Assembly: GCA_030038435.1 (NCBI GenBank)
Contig: JASHOY010000251.1
Location: 1 to 41,090, forward strand
Reading direction: 5' to 3'
Source: Acidobacteriaceae bacterium
GTDB lineage: Bacteria; Acidobacteriota; Terriglobia; Terriglobales; Acidobacteriaceae
DNA length: 41,090 nt
Positions within the stretch are counted from its first letter, which is position 1, and each line of letters opens with the position of its first letter. A program made the position numbers and the translations under genes. Shown here in pieces: positions 26,584 through 34,642 of the stretch. A model generated the notes under the pieces. It was not told the origin of the DNA and made no database searches. It worked only from the letters and a program-made list of their open reading frames with translations.

Positions 26584-27759
26584 ATGGCTTCGATCGTAAA
26601 AATCCTGCGCGTCGCCGCCGACCCTAACCGGCTCCGCATTCTCCTGCTCCTCCGCGCCGAGGAGCTTTCCGTCGCCGAGCTGCAGGAAATCCTCGCCATG
26701 GGCCAGAGCACCATCTCCACTCACCTCGCCCAGCTCAAACAGGCCGGCCTCGTCGAAGACCGTCGCACCGGCAAGAGCAATCTCTACCGGCTGGCTTCTC
26801 CGCCAGGAACTGATGCCTCTGCATTCTCCCGCTCCCCGCAGGAAGAATCGGGAACCTCCGTATCGGTCATCTTTCCGCAGATCGAACCGAACGCTGCAGT
26901 CGCCCCCATTTCCCCGGAGGGGGAAAACGAAAATAGCCCAGGGCAGTCGCAGCGCAGCCCTGGGAACAAGGTCGAGGAAATTTCTGGGCCCCGTAGGGCC
27001 GCGTCGAAAAACGCGTCTCCCGCACCCGTCGCAATGACGCCGGAATCGCCCGCCCGTACCTTTCTCGACGACCTCCTCGCCTGCGCCGCCCTCGAAATCC
27101 CTCAAGCTCCTCACGACCAGGCCGCCATGCGCCGCGTCCTGCGCAAGCGCCAGGACAAAACCCGCGCCTTCTTTGACTCCGTTGCGGGCCGTCTCGGCCG
27201 CGACTACGTCCCCGGAAAATCTTGGAAAAGCACCGCCGAAGCCCTCCTTCGTCTCATGCCCCCCATGACCATCGCCGATCTCGGCGCCGGCGAGGGCGCT
27301 TTCGCTCTGCTCCTCGCCCAGCGCGCCAAAAAAGTCATCGCCGTCGACTCCTCCGCGCGCATGATCGAAGTAGGCCGCGAGCAGGCCGCTCGCAACGCCA
27401 TCAACAATGTCGACTTCCGCCTCGGCGACATGGAAGAGCTCCCCATCGGCGCGGGCGAAGTCGAGCTCGTCTTCTTCACCCAGTCCCTCCACCACGCCCT
27501 GCACCCCGCCCGCGCGCTGGAAGAAGCGTGGCGCATCCTCGCCCCTGGCGGCCGCATCGCCGTCCTCGACCTGGCCAAACACCGCTTCGAAGAAGCCCGC
27601 GAACTCTACGCCGACGAGTGGCTGGGCTTCAGCGAAGCCGAGTTGGAAGCCATGTTAGAAAAAGCCGGCTTCACCGAAGTAAGCGCCAGCGCCGTAGACA
27701 AAGAACCCGAGGCACCGCAGTTCCAGACACTGCTCGCAGTAGGCACCAAGCCGAGTTAG
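26584..27759 (+). CDS. ArsR-type regulator fused to SAM methyltransferase domain (SahR-like)
   Basis: 391 residues. Residues 1-75 form an ArsR winged helix (LRVAADPNRLRILLLLRAEE, then ILAMGQSTISTHLAQLKQAG and a GKSNLYRL wing). A linker of about 95 residues, low in complexity and rich in Pro, Ser and Glu, follows. Residues about 220-390 are a class I methyltransferase fold with motif I IADLGAGEGAFALLL and the acidic strand VIAVDSSARMI. This two-domain plan is that of SahR, an SAH-sensing repressor of methionine-cycle genes in Proteobacteria; its place divergent from ahcY-metF makes the same role likely here. Part of the linker is encoded by a palindromic repeat also found in the leader. A true methyltransferase activity cannot be excluded. 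Confidence 0.85.
   Translation: MASIVKILRVAADPNRLRILLLLRAEELSVAELQEILAMGQSTISTHLAQLKQAGLVEDRRTGKSNLYRLASPPGTDASAFSRSPQEESGTSVSVIFPQIEPNAAVAPISPEGENENSPGQSQRSPGNKVEEISGPRRAASKNASPAPVAMTPESPARTFLDDLLACAALEIPQAPHDQAAMRRVLRKRQDKTRAFFDSVAGRLGRDYVPGKSWKSTAEALLRLMPPMTIADLGAGEGAFALLLAQRAKKVIAVDSSARMIEVGREQAARNAINNVDFRLGDMEELPIGAGEVELVFFTQSLHHALHPARALEEAWRILAPGGRIAVLDLAKHRFEEARELYADEWLGFSEAELEAMLEKAGFTEVSASAVDKEPEAPQFQTLLAVGTKPS
26912..26970. repeat. Dispersed palindromic repeat, copy B (inside coding sequence)
   Basis: About 59 bases beginning CCCCGGAGGGGG, with CCCAGGG and CCCTGGG forming a 7-base stem. It resembles copy A at 26422-26479 and lies in frame within the interdomain linker of the ArsR-methyltransferase gene, where it encodes PEGENENSPGQSQRSPGN. 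It lengthens the protein without breaking it. Confidence 0.7.
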
Positions 27760-27820
27760 CCCATTGATACCCCCGGAAAATGAGTTCGACTTGTCACTTC
27801 CCCGAGTCGGAAACCTTGAT

Positions 27821-28705
27821 ATGCTGTTCACAACAATGCTCCGTAGGCAACGTACAATCCTCCGCGTTCTAAGCGCAGCGAATGGCATGGTAACCGCTAC
27901 GCAACTCCAGAAATTTACGTTCCTGCTCAGGGAAGAAACGATTCTTGGTCAGGATGGTGCGTTCTACGAGTTTCTTCCCTATCGGTTCGGCGCATATTCC
28001 TTCGCTGCACAGCGAGAGATCGAAGCTCTGACAACATACGGCTATATCGAATCCACTCGGTCCTCCCTAAATCTCACGGATACCGGCGAGAAGGAGGCAA
28101 GTCATGTGGACAGCGATACCGCACGCGCGGTCCTCGCCATCGTTTCAAAGTATGGAAGGATACCTCTGAATAGCCTATTGAGGGATGTTTATCGCCGATA
28201 TCCGTGGTACGCGTCCAAAAGCGACCGCAAAGATCTAATGCCGGCGAAAATGCCAGAGCTAAAGGCTGCGCCAATTGCGGTTTACACGATGGGGTATGAA
28301 GAACGCTCGGTGGACGGCTTTCTCAATAAGTTGCTTCGCACGGGGATACGGCGGATTATCGATGTTCGAGCGAACGCCGTATCCCGAAAATATGGCTTTG
28401 CGCGAAGCTCGCTTTCCACTTTGGCTGGGAAGCTAGGACTTGGATATTGCCATTGCCCGGAGTTGGGAATTTCTTCGGCAAAGCGCCGCGAAGTTGAGAC
28501 TCCCTCGGAATTCCGTGAACTCTTCGGGTATTATGAACGTCAGATTCTGCCAATTAAAGCGGACGAAGTGGCCAAAGTCGCGGCGCTGATAAAGAGCGTG
28601 CCTTCGGTTCTTGTCTGCATGGAAAAGGAGGCGGTGGACTGCCATCGCAGCCGGCTGGCCGCTCGAATCACGGCTCTCACGGATTTGAACGTCGTCCATC
28701 TATGA
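27821..28705 (+). CDS. Winged-helix/YwgA-like domain fused to DUF488
   Basis: 294 residues from this ATG. The N-terminal part (about 1-120) resembles YwgA/Panacea-type helical domains: LQKFTFLLREETILG, FLPYRFGAYSFAAQREIEAL and a LNLTDTGEKEA strand. The C-terminal part is DUF488: VYTMGYEERSVDGFLNKLL, IIDVRANAVSRKYGFARSSL and LVCMEKEAVDCHRSRLAARI with the conserved cysteines. DUF488 function is unknown. A TTG at 27764 in frame would add 19 residues; the ATG is preferred because of GGAAA upstream. G+C is visibly lower than in the flanking genes. The partner gene starts one base after this stop, so the two form a two-gene unit. Confidence 0.78.
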   Translation: MLFTTMLRRQRTILRVLSAANGMVTATQLQKFTFLLREETILGQDGAFYEFLPYRFGAYSFAAQREIEALTTYGYIESTRSSLNLTDTGEKEASHVDSDTARAVLAIVSKYGRIPLNSLLRDVYRRYPWYASKSDRKDLMPAKMPELKAAPIAVYTMGYEERSVDGFLNKLLRTGIRRIIDVRANAVSRKYGFARSSLSTLAGKLGLGYCHCPELGISSAKRREVETPSEFRELFGYYERQILPIKADEVAKVAALIKSVPSVLVCMEKEAVDCHRSRLAARITALTDLNVVHL

Positions 28706-28706
28706 A

Positions 28707-29522
28707 ATGACGGAACACCTCAGGGTCCTCATCACGGTTAAAACCTTTCCGATCCCATCTTCAAAGTATGACGAGCTTGTATGCACCGCCGGCGTAAATG
28801 AGCAGGGCGATTTTGTCCGTCTATATCCGATCAATTTTCGCGACCTACCTTTCAGCCAGCAGTATAAGAAATATCAATGGCTCGAAGTGGATGCGGTGAA
28901 ACACACCGGGCGGGATTCGCGGAAGGAGAGTTACCGGCCGGACTGCGACTCCATACGTCTTCGCGGAGAGCCAATCTCCTCGCGTAACAATTGGGAGGAT
29001 CGCGCTCGCTTTGTCCTCGCCAAGCAATCCGGGTCAATTGAAGAGTTATATGCGAAGCAGGAACTGGACAAGACCTCGCTTGGTATTTTCCGCCCCAAGG
29101 AGGTGTCCGATCTCATAATTGCACCCACTGAAGCGGATTGGAAACCGGGCTTTAAGGCCGCTCTGATGCAGCAGAGACTCTGGGAGAACCGCAGGGCCAG
29201 CAAGGAGCCGCTTCGCAAGGTCCCGTTTAAGTACCAATACAGATTTTCCTGCGAGGACGTTCGGTGCAACGGAAAGCACCAAATGATGATCGAGGATTGG
29301 GAGATTGGTGTGCTGTATTGGAAATGCGTCGACGGTGGCGCAACACCGCAAGAGGCATGCGACAAAGTCAAGCAGAAGTTCCTTGAGCAAATATGCGCTC
29401 CAGAACGAGACACGCATTTCTACGTAGGTACGGTGTTGGCGCATCCAAAGTCGTGGGTCATTATCGGCATTTTCTGGCCGAGGAAGAGCGTGTCATCGTT
29501 AGCGCAAGGCTCGCTTTTCTGA
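28707..29522 (+). CDS. Conserved hypothetical protein, partner of the DUF488 gene
   Basis: 271 residues, soluble. Recognisable stretches are LITVKTFPIPSSKYDELVCT, GDFVRLYPINFRDLPF, and RFSCEDVRCNGKHQMMIEDW, a Cys-x4-Cys-x3-His pattern that may hold a metal. The RLYP and C-x-H regions recur, as far as I recall, in a family commonly encoded next to DUF488 proteins, but no function is known to me. The ATG is one base after the upstream stop, so translation is coupled. The low G+C shared with its partner suggests joint acquisition. A role in nucleic-acid handling or defence is speculation. Confidence 0.7.
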   Translation: MTEHLRVLITVKTFPIPSSKYDELVCTAGVNEQGDFVRLYPINFRDLPFSQQYKKYQWLEVDAVKHTGRDSRKESYRPDCDSIRLRGEPISSRNNWEDRARFVLAKQSGSIEELYAKQELDKTSLGIFRPKEVSDLIIAPTEADWKPGFKAALMQQRLWENRRASKEPLRKVPFKYQYRFSCEDVRCNGKHQMMIEDWEIGVLYWKCVDGGATPQEACDKVKQKFLEQICAPERDTHFYVGTVLAHPKSWVIIGIFWPRKSVSSLAQGSLF

Positions 29523-29817
29523 GCGCAAACGGCGGTAATCCGTCCCTAACACCATCGCTCCCACGTCCATTAACATTGCATCGAACCACCAGAGCCAGGC
29601 CATGCCGCCAGCCACATCCGACCAACCCGCACAATCCACCACCAAACCGGCTCACCTGACCCGCGCCCGCCGCGCCGCCATCCTCAAAGCCCTCGCCGTT
29701 CACCACGCGTGCGGTTAATGGTCTGCGTCTACTGCCTGTTTCCAGACATCTGAAGATCTTTCCGGCGGCGGGGGTGATCGCGCACAGTATCCCGGTCCAA
29801 AGCGTACGCGCAAATGC
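29523..29817. other. Intergenic region with a possible gene remnant
   Basis: About 295 bases between the DUF488 partner gene and the DUF2306 gene (convergent). Apart from the short frame at 29602-29718 it holds nothing recognisable; no clear terminator hairpin with a T run was found. Confidence 0.4.
29602..29718 (+). pseudogene. Possible truncated gene start (38 codons)
   Basis: A 38-residue frame beginning MPPATSDQPAQSTTKPAHLT and continuing with an Arg/Ala-rich helix (RARRAAILKALA). Codon use is C-rich at third positions, unlike the lower-G+C gene just upstream, and the helix looks like the beginning of a longer cytoplasmic protein. The frame stops abruptly at TAA. It could be the 5' remnant of a gene lost when the neighbouring module arrived, or chance. 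Confidence 0.25.
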
Positions 29818-30552
29818 TTACACAGCAGAGGTTGCTCTAATGTGAGGCCCCCCGGTTGATTTGAGCCAGATCTCAATGACCATCCAGTTGATAGAGAAAC
29901 CGATCCAGAAGGCGATCCCGAAGAATTGCCGCGGGCCGAGGTGCGTTAAATGGCTGGTAGCGAAAAACAATCCCATCACGGGCCGGGTGGTCGCGATGCC
30001 GAGCAGAATGACGACAGCTCGCATCAGCCAGCGTCTCTTTTGCGTTAGCCGGCCCTGGGCCCTGTAAAGCAAGGCTCGGTAGAGCGAGAAAAGGAACAGA
30101 CTGTTGTAGAAGAGCACAGCGCTGCGCTCGGTCCATCCGCCGATGGAATACACGCTCATTGCGTAAGCCGTGACGCCGACAACGATTCCAAGTGGGAACA
30201 GCCAGCGTTCAGGCCATTTAAGATGGGAAAACTCGCGCAGGACGGCGAATGGCAACAGCACCACGAATGCCAGGGCGGGAAGAATATGCGCGAGGGTCAA
30301 CGCCGTGTGAGAAGCGAATGCCCGATCGAGATTCATCATCTGCGGTGGCGTGGATGGCGATGGCAACGCAAGTGCGAGGAGGCGTCGGATGACGGCTGCG
30401 GCCGCGATTGCAATACACGACCAGAACCCGATCCATAGCCATTGCGGCACGAAACCATCCCGGGCCGAACTCGGCTGCGCAGATCGGGCGCTACGGATCG
30501 ACTGTTTTTGTCCCGATATTGACTGCATCGCAGATCGCCCTTTCCATCTCAT
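29818..30552 (-). CDS. DUF2306-type predicted membrane protein
   Basis: 244 residues with about six hydrophobic helices after a polar N-terminus: WLWIGFWSCIAIAAAAVIRR, LAHILPALAFVVLLPFAVLR, WLFPLGIVVGVTAYAMSVYS, then AVVILLGIATTRPVMGLFFA. The histidine-containing helix and the TRPVMG region match DUF2306 proteins, a family of unknown function. The ATG at 30552 begins the longest frame; an ATG at 30528 with AGGG upstream would remove eight residues. It is the third gene of a run following the Spy/CpxP-like gene and the secreted protein, 34 bases after the latter. Confidence 0.7.
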   Translation of the reverse strand: MRWKGRSAMQSISGQKQSIRSARSAQPSSARDGFVPQWLWIGFWSCIAIAAAAVIRRLLALALPSPSTPPQMMNLDRAFASHTALTLAHILPALAFVVLLPFAVLREFSHLKWPERWLFPLGIVVGVTAYAMSVYSIGGWTERSAVLFYNSLFLFSLYRALLYRAQGRLTQKRRWLMRAVVILLGIATTRPVMGLFFATSHLTHLGPRQFFGIAFWIGFSINWMVIEIWLKSTGGPHIRATSAV

Positions 30553-30586
30553 GCCACCGGCGTTTCAGCAGATCTTTTTTCCCGAT

Positions 30587-31558
30587 TCATGGTCTCGGTT
30601 GAGAGTTTGAAGCTAAGATTTGACGGTCGGAGCCGGATGCGAGCCATGGTCCGAATTTTCTGGCAGAGACGAGAAATGAACCTCGCACGCCGTTCTGCTC
30701 AATGGACAGACTCTGTAGCCTGGGTCGCATGCTGGTGGACAGGTCGACAGGTAGGACGCGAGCCTCGGCCAGCAATCCAGATAAGTACGATGCCTTCTGG
30801 CTGCTCACGACATGAACGGCAAAATCGATCCGGTCAGTCGAGCCATAGTGAATCCCGAAGGTAAACTCGTCTGCCCCATCGAGGATGTGTGTCCAGGGAG
30901 CATGCAACTGCTCCGATTCTACGTTCCGGGCAAACATGGGCGACGACATCAGCAGCACATTCCAGGATTCCACGTCCTTATGGAGATCGCGGAGACAGTG
31001 GACAAGCCGTGGATCGGGACCTGACTTGCTTCGATAACGATCTAATGCCCGCCGAACGATTCCTGGACTTCCGAAAATCGCCAGGTGGTCATCGATAACC
31101 GCCATCCATCGCGATGCCGCAGTTGTTCCCTTCTCACGGGCGAACGGTTTCACAACCAGCACGTGTTGCCCGCAATACTGGGTGACAGAAGCGCCATTCG
31201 CGAGAGCCGCGCGGTAGATGAGTTCCCCATCGAATTGGCCGGCCAACAGCACCAGATGCTGGCTGAGTTCTTGACCTCCAAAAGATGCGGCCACCTCGAT
31301 AATTTCGTCGGCTCGCCGCTGCGGATCGACACCGCTGAGAGAGATCCAATCCTGGAGATCAAGACTGGTCTTGCGACTGAGCAGAAGCAGCCAGCCGTTT
31401 ACGGGAGGATTATGCGGATCTTCAATGCCGGCCACAAACTGCGCTCCCTCGGGAACGAGTGCCAGCACCTTGCTGTCCGCGGGGGAAGCAACGGCGGCAG
31501 CCGTGGCGGACAGGAATAACAGAACAATTACGACGAAGGGTCTGAGGTTGAAAGACAC
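30587..31558 (-). CDS. Secreted protein of unknown function
   Basis: 323 residues. An N-terminal signal peptide is clear (FVVIVLLFLSATAAAVASPA, cleavage near VAS-PA). The mature protein is soluble with alternating strands and helices (KVLALVPEGAQFVAGIEDPH, VASPADSKV region, WMAVIDDHLAIFGSPGIVRR); no family is recognised. The GTG start has GAGGAA upstream at good spacing. It begins seven bases after the stop of the Spy/CpxP-like gene and is therefore probably under the same envelope-stress promoter. Periplasmic location is inferred from the signal peptide. Confidence 0.75.
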   Translation of the reverse strand: MSFNLRPFVVIVLLFLSATAAAVASPADSKVLALVPEGAQFVAGIEDPHNPPVNGWLLLLSRKTSLDLQDWISLSGVDPQRRADEIIEVAASFGGQELSQHLVLLAGQFDGELIYRAALANGASVTQYCGQHVLVVKPFAREKGTTAASRWMAVIDDHLAIFGSPGIVRRALDRYRSKSGPDPRLVHCLRDLHKDVESWNVLLMSSPMFARNVESEQLHAPWTHILDGADEFTFGIHYGSTDRIDFAVHVVSSQKASYLSGLLAEARVLPVDLSTSMRPRLQSLSIEQNGVRGSFLVSARKFGPWLASGSDRQILASNSQPRP

Positions 31559-31565
31559 GATTTCC

Positions 31566-32057
31566 TCACTTTTCTGCAGGGATATCGCCTATCCGGTCTG
31601 CGATGTGGTCAAGCCGTGAGCTCCAGTGCCTTCGGAGCTCGTCCGCTTTCGTGCGTTGTGCAGGAGTCAGTACCTGAAAGTAGATCCTGCCGGTGAGCTT
31701 TTCCTTTTCCACGATCAACTTGGCGAGCGTGGCGCCCTGGCGCGCGGCGATTTCCTGGATTTCTCCCTCGTCGGATGCGCCACCCTGGTGCGTGACCGCA
31801 TCCATTTCTTTCTGTTCGGAGGCGAGCTCGTGGACGAGTTGCGCAAGATTCGGGCGCTCGCCTTCCCAAATGGACTTGATTTGCGACTTCTGTGCGTGGC
31901 TCAAATCCAGTTCGTGCGTGACGTAACCCATCGGTCCGTGATGGAACCAGAACGCACCGCGAGCTCCGTGCCATTGTTGTGTTTCTGTCCAAGCGGCGGT
32001 GATGCCGACAACAATCAACGCCACACCCAAGCTTTTCCAAAAGATCCTTCGCATCAT
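31566..32057 (-). CDS. Spy/CpxP-family periplasmic protein
   Basis: 163 residues. A hydrophobic N-terminal segment (FWKSLGVALIVVGITAAW) serves as signal or anchor. The mature part is helical with two LTxxQ-like motifs: DLSHAQKSQIKSIWEGER and VLTPAQRTKADELRRHW, the hallmark of the Spy/CpxP family of periplasmic chaperones and stress sensors. It is divergent from a response regulator and histidine kinase, the same arrangement as cpxP-cpxRA of enterobacteria. A GTAAA-N5-GTAAA box lies 71 bases upstream of its start, on the shared regulatory region. Start ATG-ATG at 32057-32052. Confidence 0.88.
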   Translation of the reverse strand: MMRRIFWKSLGVALIVVGITAAWTETQQWHGARGAFWFHHGPMGYVTHELDLSHAQKSQIKSIWEGERPNLAQLVHELASEQKEMDAVTHQGGASDEGEIQEIAARQGATLAKLIVEKEKLTGRIYFQVLTPAQRTKADELRRHWSSRLDHIADRIGDIPAEK

Positions 32058-32117
32058 GGGAGCACCTGGCTACACTTCCATACCAGCATCGGAACAACTG
32101 GAGTGCGATCAAGATTG

Positions 32118-32142
32118 GTTAAGGAGAGTAAAGTTTTGTAAA
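32118..32142. promoter_or_regulatory. CpxR-type box, GTAAA-N5-GTAAA with an extra half-site
   Basis: GTAAAGTTTTGTAAA at 32128-32142 is a perfect GTAAA-N5-GTAAA repeat, the consensus bound by enterobacterial CpxR. A third degenerate copy, GTTAA at 32118-32122, keeps the same 10-base period. The array lies between the Spy/CpxP-like gene (start 32057) and the response-regulator gene (start 32192), positioned to control both. Confidence 0.75.
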
Positions 32143-32191
32143 TGCGGGGCGCGCGATTCCGGCTATGGAATAGGATCGGAGAGTGTATTGA

Positions 32192-32887
32192 ATGTCTATG
32201 GATCGAGTGCTGATCATCGACGACGACATCGATCTTTGCGAATTACTCGCGGCGCGCATGAGCGGCGAAGGCTTCGAAATCGAAGCGGTGCATGAGGGCG
32301 CCCATGGACTCGAGCGGGCACTGTCTCGCGAGTATTCGCTGGTCGTGCTGGATCTTATGCTTCCCGGGATGGGCGGGCTGGAAGTGCTGCGCCGTATGCG
32401 CGCGCAATCTCCGATTCCGGTGCTGATCCTGACCGCCCGCAGCGAAGACGTCGATCGAATTCTGGGACTGGAGATGGGCGCCGACGACTATCTGCCGAAG
32501 CCATTCAATCCCAGAGAGCTGATTGCGCGAATCCGCGCAATCCTGCGGCGCGCCCAATCTCCTGCTGCATCGGACGGACCGCTGGTCCTCGGATCTCTGC
32601 GAGCAGATCCTTCAACTCGCGAGGCATGGGCGGGAGAAATGCCGCTGGAACTGACGAGCGTGGAATTCTCGCTGCTGGAGACGTTCCTGCGGAGTCCAGG
32701 CCGGACGTTGAGCCGCGAATATCTGACGGAGACCATCCTCGGCCGCAAATCAACTCCCTTCGATCGCGCAGTCGATGTACACGTCAGCAATCTTCGCCGA
32801 AAAATCACGGCTGCAGGGGGCGGCGAATGGATCAAGGCAATCCGCGGTAACGGATACCTTTTTGCGGCCAGGGTCAGGCACGCATGA
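32192..32887 (+). CDS. OmpR-family response regulator, CpxR-like
   Basis: 231 residues. The receiver domain has the acidic pocket (D10-D12 in VLIIDDDIDL), phospho-acceptor D54 in VVLDLMLPGMGG, T81 in LILTARSEDV and K103 in DDYLPKPF. The C-terminal winged helix (about 130-228) is OmpR type: LELTSVEFSLLETFLRSPGR, then RAVDVHVSNLRRKI and IKAIRGNGYLF. Phosphorylated by the kinase encoded next, it would bind tandem repeats. The stop overlaps the kinase ATG (ATGA). The GTAAA repeats upstream suggest self-regulation and control of the divergent Spy/CpxP-like run. Confidence 0.95.
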   Translation: MSMDRVLIIDDDIDLCELLAARMSGEGFEIEAVHEGAHGLERALSREYSLVVLDLMLPGMGGLEVLRRMRAQSPIPVLILTARSEDVDRILGLEMGADDYLPKPFNPRELIARIRAILRRAQSPAASDGPLVLGSLRADPSTREAWAGEMPLELTSVEFSLLETFLRSPGRTLSREYLTETILGRKSTPFDRAVDVHVSNLRRKITAAGGGEWIKAIRGNGYLFAARVRHA

Positions 32888-34260
32888 GACGAGTGATCTT
32901 CGGTTCGTTGTTCGTCCGAATCTTCCTTTGGTTCTGGATGACGGTTGTGGCGACCGGGATCGCCCTGATCCTGACGTTGGTGGTCCAGCATACTTCCATA
33001 CCCAATCGTTGGAATGGCATGTTGGCGGGCAATGCGCGGTACGAAGGGAATCTGGCGATTGACGAACTCGAACATGGCGGCATCGATGCCGTGAACCTTT
33101 ACTTAAATCAACTTGCACACGAGGGACATTTGCGGGCCTGCCTGTTCGATGCGCACGGCGCCTTCATTGCCGGCCGGCAATGCACTTCGTTTCAGGACCT
33201 GATGTACCGTGTGGCGCATGGCGAGGAGCCCGCGCTCAACATGCGTTTTGGGATGGCGCGAGCCGCGATGCGCATCCGAGCTGGCGATGGCAGGGTATAT
33301 ATCTTCGCCACCGAGCTCCCGGTGGGGCCGAGAGCTGCGTTTGGCGCAGGACGCCGTTTGTTTCTGTGGGAGTGGGCGATTGCATTTCTCGTTTCCGGCT
33401 GCATCTGCTGGCTGCTAACCCGCCATATTACGCGGCCGATTCTGGAATTGCGCCATTCCACACGGCAACTGGCAGAGGGAGATTTGAACACTCGCGCTGG
33501 CGCCAATGCCGCCCACAGGCGCGATGAGATCGGGGCGCTGATCGCAGACTTCAACCTGATGGCCAATCGCATCGATACGCTGGTTACGGGGCAGAGGCAG
33601 CTTATCTCCGATATTTCCCACGAACTCCGTTCTCCGCTTGCCCGCCTCAACGTGGCGCTCGACCTGGTGCGCAGCGACAAAAGTGTGTCGATGGCGTACG
33701 AGCATATGGAGCGGGATCTGGCTTCGCTCGACGAATTGATTGAACGGCTGCTTACAATCGCGCGTCTGGACGCATCACCAGCGCCGTCGCCGGCGACGAC
33801 GGTGAATTTCTCCGGCCTAGTCGCCCAAATCGTTCGCGATGCGGAATTCGAATCCCAGAAAAAGAACATCGGCCTGCGCCTGAATTCCGCGGACGAGGTC
33901 CGCGTCCAAGGCAATGCTGCACTGCTCAGTAGCGCGGTTGAAAACGTGGTGCGAAACGCCATCCATTACACGGTCACGGGGAGTTCAGTCGAAATCTCTC
34001 TTACAAGGGAAGTTTCACCGAAAGGACAGAATGCGCGGCTTGTTATTCAGGACCACGGACCAGGTGTTCCCGAGGCGGAATTGCAGAATATTTTCCGCCC
34101 TTTCTATCGAACTGCGGAAGCGCGAGACCGCAAATCCGGTGGCGCCGGTCTGGGCCTGGCCATCGCTGAGAGAGTGGTGCTAGCGCATCACGGCACAATC
34201 ATCGCCAGAAACCTGGAGGCGGGGGGACTTGAGATTACGATCACATTGCCTGCCGAGTGA
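32884..34260 (+). CDS. Sensor histidine kinase, CpxA-like
   Basis: 458 residues. TM1 is at about 10-35, a periplasmic domain of about 125 residues follows, and TM2 is at about 160-180. A HAMP linker (TRHITRPILELRHSTRQLAE) leads to the HisKA dimerisation helix with H246 in SDISHELRSPLARL, then the ATPase domain with N-box VENVVRNAIHYT, G1 box QDHGPGVPEAEL and G2 region KSGGAGLGLAIAERVV. It would sense envelope stress, with the Spy/CpxP-like protein as possible inhibitor, and phosphorylate the regulator just upstream. The gene overlaps the regulator by four bases. Confidence 0.95.
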   Translation: MRRVIFGSLFVRIFLWFWMTVVATGIALILTLVVQHTSIPNRWNGMLAGNARYEGNLAIDELEHGGIDAVNLYLNQLAHEGHLRACLFDAHGAFIAGRQCTSFQDLMYRVAHGEEPALNMRFGMARAAMRIRAGDGRVYIFATELPVGPRAAFGAGRRLFLWEWAIAFLVSGCICWLLTRHITRPILELRHSTRQLAEGDLNTRAGANAAHRRDEIGALIADFNLMANRIDTLVTGQRQLISDISHELRSPLARLNVALDLVRSDKSVSMAYEHMERDLASLDELIERLLTIARLDASPAPSPATTVNFSGLVAQIVRDAEFESQKKNIGLRLNSADEVRVQGNAALLSSAVENVVRNAIHYTVTGSSVEISLTREVSPKGQNARLVIQDHGPGVPEAELQNIFRPFYRTAEARDRKSGGAGLGLAIAERVVLAHHGTIIARNLEAGGLEITITLPAE

Positions 34261-34311
34261 GCGAGTTTCCACCTCTTCAATGCATCTGCCGGTGCATTAG
34301 GGACGAATCTA

Positions 34312-34577
34312 GGGCCTGTTAACACTATTGGGGTGGATGGCGTTGCGAGTGTAAATTCGGCCAGACGAGGTGACGGCCGAAGGCTGTGGCAGGCCCCACC
34401 GTCGAGGCCGGCAACGAAGTATGGCCGAATTTACCCCGCAACCCGAAGGGACGCGGCCAGATTTGCCGATTTCGTTGTCGCTCGTCGCTCCAGGGATTGA
34501 CCACAGCACGCTCCTCGCTTCTAGAACTCGGCAAATCTGGCTCCCGTCGCCGCCATCCCAATAGTGTTAACAGGCCC
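34312..34577. mobile_element. MITE-like element, copy 2 (266 bp, TA target duplication)
   Basis: Same length as copy 1 (8-273) and the same orientation, with ten substitutions and no indels. Here the outer 21 bases of the inverted ends pair perfectly (GGGCCTGTTAACACTATTGG). TA flanks it at 34310-34311 and 34578-34579. The internal arm pairs are kept. It occupies most of the 382 bases between the convergent kinase and GH2 genes. This copy is likely closer to a movable state because its ends match better. Confidence 0.9.
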
Positions 34578-34642
34578 TAGATCAGCCAGCAATTGAAACA
34601 ACACTGTCTCAGGCTAAGTATTTCCCGTTGTCCGCCGCGGGG

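Noticed and set aside
34279-34298. Hairpin AATGCA/TGCATT after the kinase gene as a terminator
   Set aside because: Stem is only six bases and is not followed by a T run.
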